Origin: Oscillospiraceae bacterium
Lineage (GTDB): Bacteria; Bacillota; Clostridia; Oscillospirales; Oscillospiraceae
Length of the DNA stretch: 46,908 nt
Direction: 5' to 3'
NCBI GenBank assembly: GCA_902760845.1
Contig: CACWHX010000019.1
Span: 1-46,908, forward strand
How positions within the stretch are numbered: the first letter of the stretch is position 1; each line of letters starts with the position of its first letter. Positions 32,077 through 40,869 of this stretch are shown one piece after another. The notes beneath the pieces were generated by a model. That model saw only the letters and a list, made by a program, of their open reading frames with translations. It had not been told where the DNA came from and did not search any database. The translations under genes were made by a program, and so were the position numbers.

Positions 32077-32117
32077 CATGAAGTTCTTTCCACTGTAAGA
32101 AAATGGAGTGCCAATGT

Positions 32118-32576
32118 ATGAGTAAAATCGCGGAAACAGTCCGGGCGCTGGCGCAGCCGGTGGCGGAGGCGCAGCAGTGCGAGATTTGGGATGTAGAGTA
32201 TGTCAGGGAGGCGGGCACGCGGTTTTTGCGCGTGTACCTCGACAAGCCGGAGGGCGGCGTGACGATTCAGGACTGCGAGGATTTCAGCCGCGCGCTCGAT
32301 CCGATCCTGGACGAGGCCGACCCGATCCCGGAGAGCTACGTGTTTGAGGTATCCTCCGCCGGGGCGGAGCGCGTGCTCAGGCGGCCGGGCGATTTTGCGC
32401 GGTTCCTCGGCAGCGAGGTCGAGGTGAAGCTCTACCGGCCGTGCGACGGACGCAAGGCGTTTGTCGGCACGCTGGAGCGCTACAACGACGGCGACGTGAC
32501 CGTCGCGGTGGACGGCGAGACGCGCACCTTTGAAAAATCCGCCGTCGCGCAGGTCCGCCTGTACGTGAGATTTTGA
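32118..32576 (+). CDS. rimP: Ribosome maturation factor RimP
   Basis: 152 residues from the ATG at 32118 (MSKIAETVRALAQPVAEAQQ); a start 15 bases earlier is possible. Family motifs: CEIWDVEYVREAGTRFLRVYLDKPEGGVTIQDCEDFSRALDPILDE and YVFEVSSAGAERVLRRPGDFARF (each seen in part), then the C-terminal Sm-like domain. RimP assists 30S maturation. It is first of the classical rimP-nusA-ylxR-ylxQ-infB-rbfA series. Confidence 0.95.
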   Translation: MSKIAETVRALAQPVAEAQQCEIWDVEYVREAGTRFLRVYLDKPEGGVTIQDCEDFSRALDPILDEADPIPESYVFEVSSAGAERVLRRPGDFARFLGSEVEVKLYRPCDGRKAFVGTLERYNDGDVTVAVDGETRTFEKSAVAQVRLYVRF

Positions 32577-32601
32577 TTTTGAACAAAGAGGGATTAAAAC
32601 G

Positions 32602-33654
32602 ATGAATGCAGAATTTTTTGAAGCGATTGAAGATATCGAGCGGGAGAAGGGCATTCCGCGCGACTATATGTACGGCAAGATCCAGCAGGCGATGCTGACG
32701 GCCTTCCGCAAGGATATGCCGGACTGCGGCGACAACATCGAGGTCCTGCTCGACGAGGAAAAGCGCAAGATCGAAATGGTCGTGAAAAAGACCGTGGTGG
32801 AGTCCGTGGAGGACCCCAATCTGGAGATCGAGCTCTCCGCCGCGCAGAAGATCACCAGGCGCGCCAAGGTCGGCGACGTGGTGAACGTGCCCGTGGAGAC
32901 GAAGAAATTCGGCCGCATCGCGGCGCAGGCGGCAAAGCAAGTCATCATCCAGGGCATCCGCGAGGCGGAGCGCGGCATGATCTACGAGGAGTTCAACTCC
33001 AAGGAGCACGAGATTCTCACCGGCGTCGTGAACAAGATCGACCCGCGCACCGGCAGCGTGTTCATCAAGATCAGCTCCAACTCCGACTATACCGAGGCCA
33101 TGCTCACACCGGGCGAATGTATCCGCGGCGAGGTGCTGCGCGAGGGCGACCGCATCAAGGTCTACGTCGTCGAGGTGCGCAACGCCGCGCGCGGCCCGCA
33201 GGTGCTCATCAGCCGGACGCATCCGGGACTGGTCAAGCGCCTCTTCGAGCTGGAGGTGCCGGAGATTTTCGACGGCACGGTGGAGATCAAGTCCATCGCC
33301 CGCGAGGCCGGCAGCCGCACGAAGGTGGCCGTCTGGGCCGAGGACCCGAATATTGACCCCATTGGCGCGTGCGTCGGGCCGAAGGGCGGCCGCGTCGCGA
33401 GCATCGTAAACGAGCTCGGCGGCGAGAAGATCGACATTGTAAAGTTCAGCGAGATTCCGGAGGCGTTCGTTGCCGCCGCGCTCGCCCCGTCCGAGGTCGT
33501 GAGCGTCACGCTCCAGGAGGAGGGCCGCGCATGCAGCGTCGTCGTGCCGGATTCGCAGCTCTCCCTCGCCATCGGCAAGGAGGGCCAGAACGCGCGCCTG
33601 GCCGCGAAGCTGACGGGATACAAGATCGACATCAAACCCGAAAGCGAAGCATAA
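32602..33654 (+). CDS. nusA: Transcription elongation/termination factor NusA
   Basis: 350 residues, the short Gram-positive form. N-terminal RNA-polymerase-binding domain (MNAEFFEAIEDIEREKGI), S1 domain (about 130-200), then two KH domains with DPIGACVGPKGGRVASIVNELGGEKIDIV and LAIGKEGQNARLAAKLTGY (in part). There is no C-terminal acidic repeat. NusA modulates pausing and intrinsic termination. The usual immediate neighbour ylxR is displaced by 320 bases of repeats. Confidence 0.97.
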   Translation: MNAEFFEAIEDIEREKGIPRDYMYGKIQQAMLTAFRKDMPDCGDNIEVLLDEEKRKIEMVVKKTVVESVEDPNLEIELSAAQKITRRAKVGDVVNVPVETKKFGRIAAQAAKQVIIQGIREAERGMIYEEFNSKEHEILTGVVNKIDPRTGSVFIKISSNSDYTEAMLTPGECIRGEVLREGDRIKVYVVEVRNAARGPQVLISRTHPGLVKRLFELEVPEIFDGTVEIKSIAREAGSRTKVAVWAEDPNIDPIGACVGPKGGRVASIVNELGGEKIDIVKFSEIPEAFVAAALAPSEVVSVTLQEEGRACSVVVPDSQLSLAIGKEGQNARLAAKLTGYKIDIKPESEA

Positions 33655-33974
33655 AAAAGCACCCATATCCTCGACCCAAAACAAAGCGAGCTTTGTTTTG
33701 GAGAGGAAAGCGAAGCGCGCCCGCAACGCCGCGCCGCGAGCGAAAACCCCGCTGACGAGACATGGGTCTCGGCAGCGAGACGAGAAACGGGGGAGCGGAT
33801 ATGAAGCCGGCGCGCGCCAGCGCGGCTGCGAAACCCCACCCCCAACCAAAACAAAGCTCGCTTTGTTTTGGAGAGGAAGAAGGAAGGAGCGGATATGGAG
33901 CCGCCGAGCTTGCCTCGGCTGCGAAATGGAGCGAGTTTCTTCTGACGACGAGCCCGTTTGGAGGAGGGGCTGAG
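33655..33974 (+). repeat. Palindromic repeat insertion between nusA and ylxR
   Basis: Two perfect hairpins lie 170 bases apart: CCAAAACAAAG with CTTTGTTTTGG at 33676-33701 (loop CGAG) and at 33846-33871 (loop CTCG, the reverse complement of the first). Both are followed by AGAGGAA. GGAGCGGATATG occurs at 33792 and 33886 and is followed in both by an AGCCG...GGCTGCGAAA stem. The arrangement is a diverged two-unit repeat. Frames through it lead into ylxR but look non-coding. Confidence 0.8.
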
Positions 33975-34250
33975 ATGCCAAAAAAAATCCCGATGCGGCA
34001 GTGTCTCGGCTGCCGGGAAATGAAACCGAAGGGGGAACTCATCCGCGTGGTGCGCGCGCCGGACGGCACGGAAATCACGCTGGATTTCCGGGGAAAAGCG
34101 CCGGGACGCGGCGCGTATGTGTGCCCCGATCCCGCCTGCCTGAAAAAGGCGATCAAGGCGCGGGCGCTGGAGCGCGCGTTCCATACGGCCATCCCGCCGG
34201 AGCTCTACGAGCGCTTGGAGGCGCAGATGGAGGCGGCCGGCGATGGATAA
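33975..34250 (+). CDS. ylxR: YlxR family RNA-binding/regulatory protein
   Basis: 91 residues from the ATG at 33975, after GAGGAGG. Motifs MRQCLGCREMKPKGELIRVVR, GRGAYVCPDPACLKKAIK and ALERAF are diagnostic of YlxR (DUF448), with the conserved RQC and Cys residues. The family is linked to RNA binding or nucleoid-type regulation in Firmicutes. Extended in-frame starts lie in the repeat region and were rejected. It overlaps the L7Ae gene by eight bases. Confidence 0.93.
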   Translation: MPKKIPMRQCLGCREMKPKGELIRVVRAPDGTEITLDFRGKAPGRGAYVCPDPACLKKAIKARALERAFHTAIPPELYERLEAQMEAAGDG

Positions 34251-34632
34251 GGCAGAGCAATATCTCGGCATCATGCGCAAGGCCGGCAGACTCGCCGTCG
34301 GCGAGCGGGACGCCGGCGCCGCGGTGAAAGGCGGCAGGGCGGCGCTGCTCTTTCTGGCGCAGGACGCATCGGACAATGCGCGCCGCCGGGCGGAGACGTT
34401 CGTCTTCGGGCGCGGCACGCCGCTGATTCGCGTGCCGTACACGAAGGAGACGATCTCCGCGCGCGTCGGGAAGCCCGGCTGCTCCATGGCGGCGGTGACG
34501 GACCCCGGTCTCGCGGCGGCGTTCGCGGCGGCGCTCGCGGCGGAGGACCCCGCGGCCTACGGACCGGTCGCCGCGCGGCTCGCGCAGCGGCGGGGCAACG
34601 CAACAAATGGCAAGAGGAGGATGACGATATGA
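34243..34632 (+). CDS. ylxQ: L7Ae/YlxQ family RNA-binding protein
   Basis: 129 residues with the L7Ae fold: LGIMRKAGRLAVGERDAGAAVKGGRAALLFLAQDASDNARRR, then a VPYTKETISARVGKPGCSMAAVTDPGLA segment (each in part). Bacterial L7Ae homologues bind kink-turn RNA. It occupies the invariant place between ylxR and infB and overlaps infB by four bases (ATGA). Confidence 0.93.
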   Translation: MDKAEQYLGIMRKAGRLAVGERDAGAAVKGGRAALLFLAQDASDNARRRAETFVFGRGTPLIRVPYTKETISARVGKPGCSMAAVTDPGLAAAFAAALAAEDPAAYGPVAARLAQRRGNATNGKRRMTI

Positions 34633-36956
34633 GCGGAATGATCAAATACAGAGTCCATGAGGTGGCGAAGGATTTCGGCAAGACCTCCAAGGACGTCACG
34701 CAGATCCTTACGGATTATGCCACCACGCCGAAGAACCACATGCAGGTTCTGGAGGACGAGGAGCTGAACGTGATCTTTGACTATCTCACCCAGCACAACC
34801 AGATCGAGAGTCTGGAAGAGGTGTTCAAGGTGCCTCCCAAGCCGGTGGAGAAAAAGGCGGAGCAGCCCGCGCAGCCCGCGTCGGGCGCCGGCGCGCCCGC
34901 GGCCGCCGCGCAGCCGGAGACGCCGAGGAGAGAGCGGGAGCAAAAGCCGCACGTGCCGCGCCAGGTCGCGGAAAAGCGCGTGGTCGATACGCGCGGCGCG
35001 ACGACGAATCTCTCCAAATACGACCAGCACCTGGACGAACTCGTCCCGGAGCAGCGCGCGCAGAACCTGCAGAAGCGCAGCGGCGGCCGGCAGCGAAACC
35101 GCAACCGCCAGCGCCCGCAGAACTCCCAGCAGACCGCGAGCAGCAAGCGCCGGCAGGAGGAGCGCGAGAAGATGCAGCGCCTCCAGCTCGAAATCGCGCG
35201 CAAGGCGCAGCTCAAGGTGCAGATTCCGGACACCATCTCCGTGGGAGAGCTCGCCACGCGCATGAAGAAAACAGGCGCGGAGGTCGTGCGCCGGCTCATC
35301 AAGCTGGGCGTCATGGCGTCGCTCTCCGACGTGATTGATTACGATACCGCGGCGCTCGTCGCCATGGAGCTCGGCTGCAAGGTGGAGCATGAGGTCATCG
35401 TCACCGTAGAGGAGCGGCTCATCGACGACCACGAGGACACCGAGGACGAACTCGTCTCCCGCGCGCCGGTCGTGGTGGTCATGGGCCACGTCGACCACGG
35501 CAAGACCAGCCTGCTCGACTATATCCGCCGCACGAACGTCGCCTCCGGCGAGGCGGGCGGCATCACGCAGCACATCGGCGCCTACCGCGTCATGGTGGGT
35601 GATAAGCCCGTCACGTTCCTGGATACGCCGGGCCACGAGGCGTTCACCTCCATGCGCGCCCGCGGCGCCATGGTCACGGACATTGCCATCCTCGTCGTCG
35701 CGGCGGACGACGGCATCATGCCGCAGACGATCGAATCCATCAACCACGCCAAGGCCGCGGGCATCCCGCTCGTCGCGGCGATCAACAAGATGGATGTGCA
35801 CGGCGCGAATCCCGAGCGCATCAAGCAGCAGCTCACGGAGTATGAGCTGGTGCCCGAGGAGTGGGGCGGCGACACGATCGTCTGCCCGATCTCGGCCAAG
35901 ACCGGCGAGGGCATTGACAATTTGCTGGAAAACCTCGTCCTGCTTGCGGAGATGCAGGAGCTGCGCGCGAACCCGAACCGCGCGGCGAAGGGCACCGTCA
36001 TCGAGGCGCGGCTGGATAAGGGGCGCGGCCCGATCATGACCGTGCTCGTGCAAAACGGCACGCTCCATCAGGGCGATATCATCATCGCCGGCACGTCCGT
36101 TGGCCGCGCGCGCACGATGACGAACGACAAGGGCCAGCGCGTCACCGAGGCCGGCCCCTCCATCCCGGTGGAGATTGCCGGCATGTCCGAGGTGCCGAGC
36201 GCGGGCGATATCTTCAACGCAGTCGATGACGAGCGCATGGCCCGCGAGCTGGTGGCCGAGCGCAAGCAGCAGAAGAAGGACGCCGCCAACGCCGGCAGCA
36301 AGAAGGTCAGTCTCGACGATCTCTTTGCCCGCATCCAGCAGGGCGAGATCAAGGACTTCAACATCATCGTCAAGGCCGACGTGCAGGGCAGCGCCGAGGC
36401 CGTGAAGACCTCGCTGGAGAAGCTCTCCAACGACGAGGTGCGCGTGCGGGTCATCCACTCCGGCGTGGGCGCCATCAGCGAGTCGGACGTCATGCTCGCC
36501 GCGACGAGCGGCGCGCTCATCGTCGGCTTCAACGTCCGGCCGGATAACGCCGCGCGCGACAACGCGCACCGCGCGGGCGTCGAGATGCGCATGTACCGCG
36601 TCATCTACGACTGCATCAATGAGATCGAGGCGGCCATGAAGGGCATGCTCGCGCCGAAGTTTGAGGAAAACATCATCGGCCACGTCGAGATCCGCCAGAC
36701 CTTCAAGGTCTCCAAGGTGGGCACGGTCTGCGGCGGCTACGTGCAGGACGGCCGGATCGTCCGCAACAGCAAGGTCCGCGTCGTGCGCGACGGCGTCGTC
36801 GTGTTCGAGGGCGACCTCGCGTCGCTGCGCCGCTTCAAGGACGATGTGAAGGAGGTCGCCTCCGGCTATGAGTGCGGCCTGCAGATCGACAAGTTCAACG
36901 ACGTCAAGATCGGCGATATCATCGAAGTGTACGTCATGGAGCAGATCGAACAGTAA
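34629..36956 (+). CDS. infB: Translation initiation factor IF-2
   Basis: 775 residues. N-terminal IF2_N motifs ([21 protein letters not shown]), a linker rich in Ala, Gln and Arg, a second IF2_N ([20 protein letters not shown]), then the GTPase domain with G1 GHVDHGKT (286-293), G3 DTPGH, G4 NKMD and G5 SAKTG, and C-terminal domains that bind fMet-tRNA. IF-2 positions initiator tRNA on the 30S subunit. Length is typical of Clostridia. Confidence 0.97.
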   Translation: MSGMIKYRVHEVAKDFGKTSKDVTQILTDYATTPKNHMQVLEDEELNVIFDYLTQHNQIESLEEVFKVPPKPVEKKAEQPAQPASGAGAPAAAAQPETPRREREQKPHVPRQVAEKRVVDTRGATTNLSKYDQHLDELVPEQRAQNLQKRSGGRQRNRNRQRPQNSQQTASSKRRQEEREKMQRLQLEIARKAQLKVQIPDTISVGELATRMKKTGAEVVRRLIKLGVMASLSDVIDYDTAALVAMELGCKVEHEVIVTVEERLIDDHEDTEDELVSRAPVVVVMGHVDHGKTSLLDYIRRTNVASGEAGGITQHIGAYRVMVGDKPVTFLDTPGHEAFTSMRARGAMVTDIAILVVAADDGIMPQTIESINHAKAAGIPLVAAINKMDVHGANPERIKQQLTEYELVPEEWGGDTIVCPISAKTGEGIDNLLENLVLLAEMQELRANPNRAAKGTVIEARLDKGRGPIMTVLVQNGTLHQGDIIIAGTSVGRARTMTNDKGQRVTEAGPSIPVEIAGMSEVPSAGDIFNAVDDERMARELVAERKQQKKDAANAGSKKVSLDDLFARIQQGEIKDFNIIVKADVQGSAEAVKTSLEKLSNDEVRVRVIHSGVGAISESDVMLAATSGALIVGFNVRPDNAARDNAHRAGVEMRMYRVIYDCINEIEAAMKGMLAPKFEENIIGHVEIRQTFKVSKVGTVCGGYVQDGRIVRNSKVRVVRDGVVVFEGDLASLRRFKDDVKEVASGYECGLQIDKFNDVKIGDIIEVYVMEQIEQ

Positions 36957-36964
36957 GAGATTTG

Positions 36965-36998
36965 ACGCTGCCGCTTTGTCCGCAAGGCGGCAGCGTTT
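36965..36998 (+). terminator. Hairpin between infB and rbfA
   Basis: ACGCTGCCGC (36965-36974) pairs with GCGGCAGCGT (36987-36996), followed by TT only. It may be a weak terminator or processing site in mid-operon. Confidence 0.55.
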
Positions 36999-37018
36999 GC
37001 AGGGAAGGATCGACAAGC

Positions 37019-37375
37019 ATGGCATCCAATAAAATTGCGAGAACGAACGACGACATCCAGCGCGTTCTGTCCGCGCTGCTGACGCAGATCAAGGACCCGC
37101 GCGTGCGGCAGGGCATGATCAGCGTCACCCGCGTGGAGACGACGGGGGACCTGCGCTATGCTAAGGTGTGGCTTTCGGTGCTGGGGCTGGAGAGCGAAAA
37201 GGAATTTCGGCGCGGCCTGCGCTCGGCCTCCGGCTGGCTGCGGCGCGAGCTGGGCGCCTCGCTCTCGCTGCGCCATACGCCGGAGCTGGTGTTCGAGGTG
37301 GACCACTCCATCGAGCAGGGCGCGTATATCAGCGGCCTGATCGAGCATCTCTCCGCCGGCGAAACGGAGGAGTGA
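37019..37375 (+). CDS. rbfA: Ribosome-binding factor A
   Basis: 118 residues from the ATG at 37019 (MASNKIARTNDDIQRVLSALL). KH-like fold motifs DPRVRQGMISVTRVETTGDLRYAKVWLSVLG (in part) and LRRELGASLSLRHTPELVFEVDHSIEQG. RbfA assists late 30S maturation and cold adaptation. A weak ribosome site, AGGGAAGGA, precedes it. It is two bases from nrnA. Confidence 0.94.
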   Translation: MASNKIARTNDDIQRVLSALLTQIKDPRVRQGMISVTRVETTGDLRYAKVWLSVLGLESEKEFRRGLRSASGWLRRELGASLSLRHTPELVFEVDHSIEQGAYISGLIEHLSAGETEE

Positions 37376-37377
37376 CG

Positions 37378-38316
37378 ATGGATTACCGCGCGTTTGCGAA
37401 GCTGCTTTTGCAGCGGGACGACTTTCTCATCCTCTCGCACCTCCGGCCGGACGGGGATACGCTCGGCAGCGGCGCGGCGCTTTGCAGCGCGCTGCGCAGG
37501 GTGGGGAAGACCGCCTATATCGTCCGCAATCCGGAGATTGTGGCGCGCACGCTTCCCTATGTGGAGCCGTTTTTCGCGCCGGAGGACTTTGCGCCGGGCT
37601 GCGTTGTCGCGGTGGATATCGCGACGCCGGAGCTGTTCCCGCTGGGCTTTGCCGGCGCGGCGGATTTCTGCATCGACCACCACCCGTCCAACAGCGGCTA
37701 CGCCGGCGTGACGCTGCTGCGCGAGACGCTGTCCGCCTGCGGCGAGGCGGTGCTCGCGCTGATCGAGGCCATGACCGGCTCCGTGACCGCCCGGGAGGCG
37801 ACGCTGCTGTACATCGCCGTGACGACGGACACCGGCTGCTTTCAGTATATGAACACGAACGCGGACACGCTGCGCTGCGCCGCCCGGCTCATCGACCTGG
37901 GCGCGGAGCATCGCCGCGTGATCCTCGATTATTTCCGCAAGGTCTCTCGCGCGCGGATTCAATTGGAGGGGGCGATCTATTCCGGGATGCGGTTTTACCG
38001 CGATGGGCGGATCACCGTCGCCGTCGTCACGCGCGCGATGCTCGCCGACGCGGACGCCACGGAGAACGACTGCGAGGACCTCGCGGGCCTGCCCGGCCGC
38101 GTGGCGGGCAGCATGGTGAGCGTGCTGATCCGCGAGCTGGAATCGGGCGAGAGCAAAGTCTCCGTCCGCTCCACGCCGGAGGTGGACTCCTGCGCGATCT
38201 GCGCCGTCTATGGCGGCGGCGGCCACGCTATGGCCGCCGGCTGCACGCTGCCGTGCGGCCCGGAGGAAGCGGAGACGCGGATCATGGCCGCGATTGAGCG
38301 GGTCTGGCCGGAGTGA
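37378..38316 (+). CDS. nrnA: NrnA-type DHH/DHHA1 phosphoesterase
   Basis: 312 residues. DHH motifs are intact: SHLRPDGDTLGSG (I), VAVDIATPEL (II), CIDHHPSN (III) and a late TTDTG; the DHHA1 domain ends with GGGGHAMAAG. NrnA degrades nanoRNA and pAp, and relatives cleave linear dinucleotides left from c-di-AMP breakdown, which is notable given the c-di-AMP riboswitch in this window. It lies in the usual rbfA-nrnA-truB order. Confidence 0.93.
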   Translation: MDYRAFAKLLLQRDDFLILSHLRPDGDTLGSGAALCSALRRVGKTAYIVRNPEIVARTLPYVEPFFAPEDFAPGCVVAVDIATPELFPLGFAGAADFCIDHHPSNSGYAGVTLLRETLSACGEAVLALIEAMTGSVTAREATLLYIAVTTDTGCFQYMNTNADTLRCAARLIDLGAEHRRVILDYFRKVSRARIQLEGAIYSGMRFYRDGRITVAVVTRAMLADADATENDCEDLAGLPGRVAGSMVSVLIRELESGESKVSVRSTPEVDSCAICAVYGGGGHAMAAGCTLPCGPEEAETRIMAAIERVWPE

Positions 38317-39185
38317 TGGAACCGATGGACGGAATCTTACTGGTCGATAAGCCCGCGGGCTGGACGAGCCACGACGTGGTGGCAAAGCTTCGCGGCGTGC
38401 TTGGCGAGCGGCGCATGGGGCATTCCGGCACGCTCGACCCGATGGCGACGGGGCTGCTCGTGCTCTTTGTCGGGCGCGCGACGAAGGCCGTGTCGTTTTC
38501 CGAGGCGCAGGAAAAGCGCTACCGGGCGCGGCTGCGGCTCGGCGTCGTGACCGACACGCAGGACACGACCGGCACGGTGCTGCAAACCTGCCCGCGGCGC
38601 GCTGCCCGCGCGGAGCTGGAGGCGGTGCTGCCGCGGTTTCGCGGCGAGATCGAGCAGCTCCCGCCAATGTACTCCGCCATCAAGGTGCAGGGCAAAAAGC
38701 TCTATGAGATCGCCCGGCGCGGCGGCGAGGTGGAGCGGCAGCCGCGCCGGATCACCATCCACGAGCTGACCGTCGCGGGCGAGCAGGATGGGGAGTTTCT
38801 CCTCGACATCCGCTGCTCCAAGGGCACGTATGTCCGCACGCTTTGCCACGATATCGGCGCGGCGCTCGGCTGCGGCGGCGCGATGAGCGCGCTGCGGCGC
38901 ACGGCGGTCGGCGCCTATCGGGTGGAGGAGGCGCACGCGCTGGAGGAGCTCATCGCCCTGCCGCGCGAGGAGGCGCGGCGGCTGCTTCTGCCGCTCGACA
39001 GTCTCTTTGCCGACTGCGCCGCGCTCGCACTGAACGCGAAGCAGGAGCGGCTCTGCCGCAGCGGCGGCGGCTTTGCGTGCGCCGCGCCGGACGGGACCTA
39101 TCGCTTCTACGCGCCGGACGGCGCGTTTCTGATGCTGGGCCGGGTCACGAACGGACAGGCTGCGGCCATCAAACGATTTTTTTGA
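38316..39185 (+). CDS. truB: tRNA pseudouridine-55 synthase TruB
   Basis: 289 residues from the ATG at 38316, which overlaps the nrnA stop by one base (TGATG). Motifs: GILLVDKPAGWTSHDVV, the catalytic GHSGTLDPMATGLL with nucleophilic Asp, YSAIKVQGKKLYEIAR, and RCSKGTYVRTLCHDIG. A C-terminal PUA-like region follows (CAALALNAKQERLCRSGG). It makes the T-loop pseudouridine in tRNA. Confidence 0.96.
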   Translation: MEPMDGILLVDKPAGWTSHDVVAKLRGVLGERRMGHSGTLDPMATGLLVLFVGRATKAVSFSEAQEKRYRARLRLGVVTDTQDTTGTVLQTCPRRAARAELEAVLPRFRGEIEQLPPMYSAIKVQGKKLYEIARRGGEVERQPRRITIHELTVAGEQDGEFLLDIRCSKGTYVRTLCHDIGAALGCGGAMSALRRTAVGAYRVEEAHALEELIALPREEARRLLLPLDSLFADCAALALNAKQERLCRSGGGFACAAPDGTYRFYAPDGAFLMLGRVTNGQAAAIKRFF

Positions 39186-39200
39186 AGGACAGACGATCAT

Positions 39201-40586
39201 ATGGGCAAGAAACGAGTCATCGCACTGGGCTTTTTTGACGGCATCCACATCGGCCATGCGGCGCTTCTGCGCCGCACGTGCGCGCGCGCGGCGGAGATTG
39301 GCGCTATCCCCTCGGCGCTGAGCTTTGACACGCATCCGGACACGCTCGTCCATGGCGCGCCCGTGCCGCTCATCAACAGCGCGCCGGGCAGGGCCGATCT
39401 CATCCGGCGCCTGTTCGGCATCGAGAGCGTCATCTTCATCCATTTCGATCAGACGGTCATGCACATGCCGTGGCAGGACTTCGCGCAGACGCTCATTCAG
39501 GAGATGGACGCGGCCTGGCTCGTCGTGGGGCACGACTTCCGCTTCGGCTGGAAGGGCGAGGGCGCGGCGGGCCGCCTTGCGGATTACTGCGCCGCGCACG
39601 GCCTGGGGTGCGACATCATCCCCGCCGTCACGCTCGACGGGCGCGTCGTCAGCTCGACCTATATTCGCGAGCTGATCCAAAACGGCGAGATCGAGCGCGC
39701 CAACGCCTTTCTCGGTCATCCGCACACGCTGGTGGACACCGTGCACTACGGCTACCGCCTCGGCACGAAGATGGGCACGCCGACGATCAACATGCGCTTT
39801 CCGGACGGCGTGCTGGTGCCGAAATACGGCGTCTACGCCACAAAGGCGTTCCTGGAGGACGGCAGCGAATACATGGCCGTGACGAACATCGGCGTCCGGC
39901 CGACGGTCAGCGGCGGGGACCGCGTGAGCGTCGAGAGCTTCATCCTCGACTTTGCGGGCAATCTCTATGACCGGCAGGTGCGCATTGAGTTTTACCGCTT
40001 CCTGCGCCCCGAGCAGCGCTTTGCGGACATGGACGCGCTGAAGGCCCAGATTCTGCGCGACGCGGAGGAGACGCGGGCGTTTTTCACCCGCGCCCGGCTT
40101 GCGGAGGAGTCGAAAAAGCGCGAGGCGGGCCGCCTCGCGGGATACGACTATTCCAGGGACGGCGGGTATTATATCACGCTCTGCCCGAAGGATCGGCGCC
40201 ATCCGCTCTCGGAGATCGTAGAGGCGGACGAGACCCGGCGGCCCGCCGTGCACCTGACGCGGCGCGGCGCGGCGGTCGATGCGGCGATTCGCGCGATCCC
40301 GCTTCACTATGACGGCGTGTACGTCGATAAATACGTCATCATGCCAAACCACGTGCACCTGCTTTTGCGGATCGACCACGCCTGCGAGCAGACGGCGTTT
40401 GCCCCCACGGTGCCGCAGCTTATCCGGCAGATCGAGCGCCTCGCCGCGGAGCACGCCGGAGAGCCGATCGAGCAGGAGGCAGTATCCGAATGCGTCATTC
40501 GCGACGAAAACGACTACCTGACCAGATGGCGGCAAATCGACGAAAATCCCGCAAAATGGCATGAGGATGCATTCTATACCGAGTAA
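39201..40586 (+). CDS. ribF: RibF (riboflavin kinase/FAD synthetase) fused to a REP-associated Y1 transposase-like domain
   Basis: 461 residues where RibF is normally about 310. Residues 1-155 form the FAD synthetase domain (LGFFDGIHIGHAALL, VVGHDFRFG, SSTYIRELI); 175-297 form riboflavin kinase (GTPTINMRF, YGVYAT, TNIGVRPT, VESFILDF). From about 309 the same frame continues as a whole IS200-like/REP-associated transposase domain: RLAGYDYSRDGGYYITLC, VDKYVIMPNHVHLLLRI with the HxH pair His384/His386, and VIRDENDYLTRWRQIDENPAKW. The position of the nucleophilic Tyr (Y115 of E. coli RayT by my alignment) is Gln445, so DNA cleavage is probably lost while binding could remain. No stop or frameshift separates the parts. 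The FMN/FAD functions look intact. Confidence 0.88.
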   Translation: MGKKRVIALGFFDGIHIGHAALLRRTCARAAEIGAIPSALSFDTHPDTLVHGAPVPLINSAPGRADLIRRLFGIESVIFIHFDQTVMHMPWQDFAQTLIQEMDAAWLVVGHDFRFGWKGEGAAGRLADYCAAHGLGCDIIPAVTLDGRVVSSTYIRELIQNGEIERANAFLGHPHTLVDTVHYGYRLGTKMGTPTINMRFPDGVLVPKYGVYATKAFLEDGSEYMAVTNIGVRPTVSGGDRVSVESFILDFAGNLYDRQVRIEFYRFLRPEQRFADMDALKAQILRDAEETRAFFTRARLAEESKKREAGRLAGYDYSRDGGYYITLCPKDRRHPLSEIVEADETRRPAVHLTRRGAAVDAAIRAIPLHYDGVYVDKYVIMPNHVHLLLRIDHACEQTAFAPTVPQLIRQIERLAAEHAGEPIEQEAVSECVIRDENDYLTRWRQIDENPAKWHEDAFYTE

Positions 40587-40589
40587 AAA

Positions 40590-40624
40590 ACCAGGTGAGA
40601 GCGAACCGCTCTCACCTGGTTTTG
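40590..40624. terminator. Bidirectional terminator after ribF, copy A
   Basis: ACCAGGTGAGAGCG (40590-40603) pairs with CGCTCTCACCTGGT (40607-40620), loop AAC, with A-run before and T-run after. The same hairpin recurs at 40827-40857 beyond the repeat element. Confidence 0.9.
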
Positions 40625-40826
40625 AGCCTGTCGAAAAATTCATTTTTCGACAGGCGGGGCTTGCGCTCCATTCCTTGCCCTCGTTTGTGAATGCGATTCA
40701 CAATATGAGGGCAATCCATTCCGCGAGAAGTATTTTTGCCCCACGGCGAAGCCGCGGGGCAAAAATGATTGGACCCAATTCGCGCCTCCGGGCGCGAACT
40801 CTGCGAGGCTTTTTTTACAAATCGCC
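40621..40826 (+). repeat. Palindrome-rich intergenic element, copy 2
   Basis: About 205 bases, nearly identical to the reverse complement of 29053-29273. Order: TGTCGAAAAA/TTTTTCGACA hairpin, GGGGCTTGCGCTCCATTCC, CCCTCGTTTG, GAATGCGATTCAC, ATGAGGGCAATCCATTCCGC, ATTTTTGCCCC/GGGGCAAAAAT around an ACGGCGAAGCCGC centre, CGATT-like spacer, TTCGCGCC/GGGCGCGAA, CTCTGCGAGGC, T-run. It directly follows the gene with the fused REP-transposase domain and lies between two copies of the same terminator. No protein is encoded. Confidence 0.88.
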
Positions 40827-40857
40827 AGGTGAGAGCGAACCGCTCTCACCTTTTTTT
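40827..40857 (+). terminator. Terminator copy B beyond the repeat element
   Basis: AGGTGAGAGCG (40827-40837) pairs with CGCTCTCACCT (40841-40851), loop AAC, then TTTTTT. The stem and loop are the same as in 40590-40620. Confidence 0.88.
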
Positions 40858-40869
40858 CTGCGATTATCA

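Noticed and set aside
33762..33974. Upstream in-frame extension of ylxR
   Set aside because: It translates the repeat insertion; YlxR proteins start at the MPKKIPMRQC region, which has GAGGAGG upstream.
34557..37025. An 822-codon minus-strand open frame opposite infB
   Set aside because: Antisense shadow of infB; no conserved motifs, and infB is unmistakable on the plus strand.
29053..40857. A composite transposon bounded by the two inverted 205-bp elements
   Set aside because: The interval holds core housekeeping genes in their conserved order and no active transposase, so a mobile composite is unlikely.
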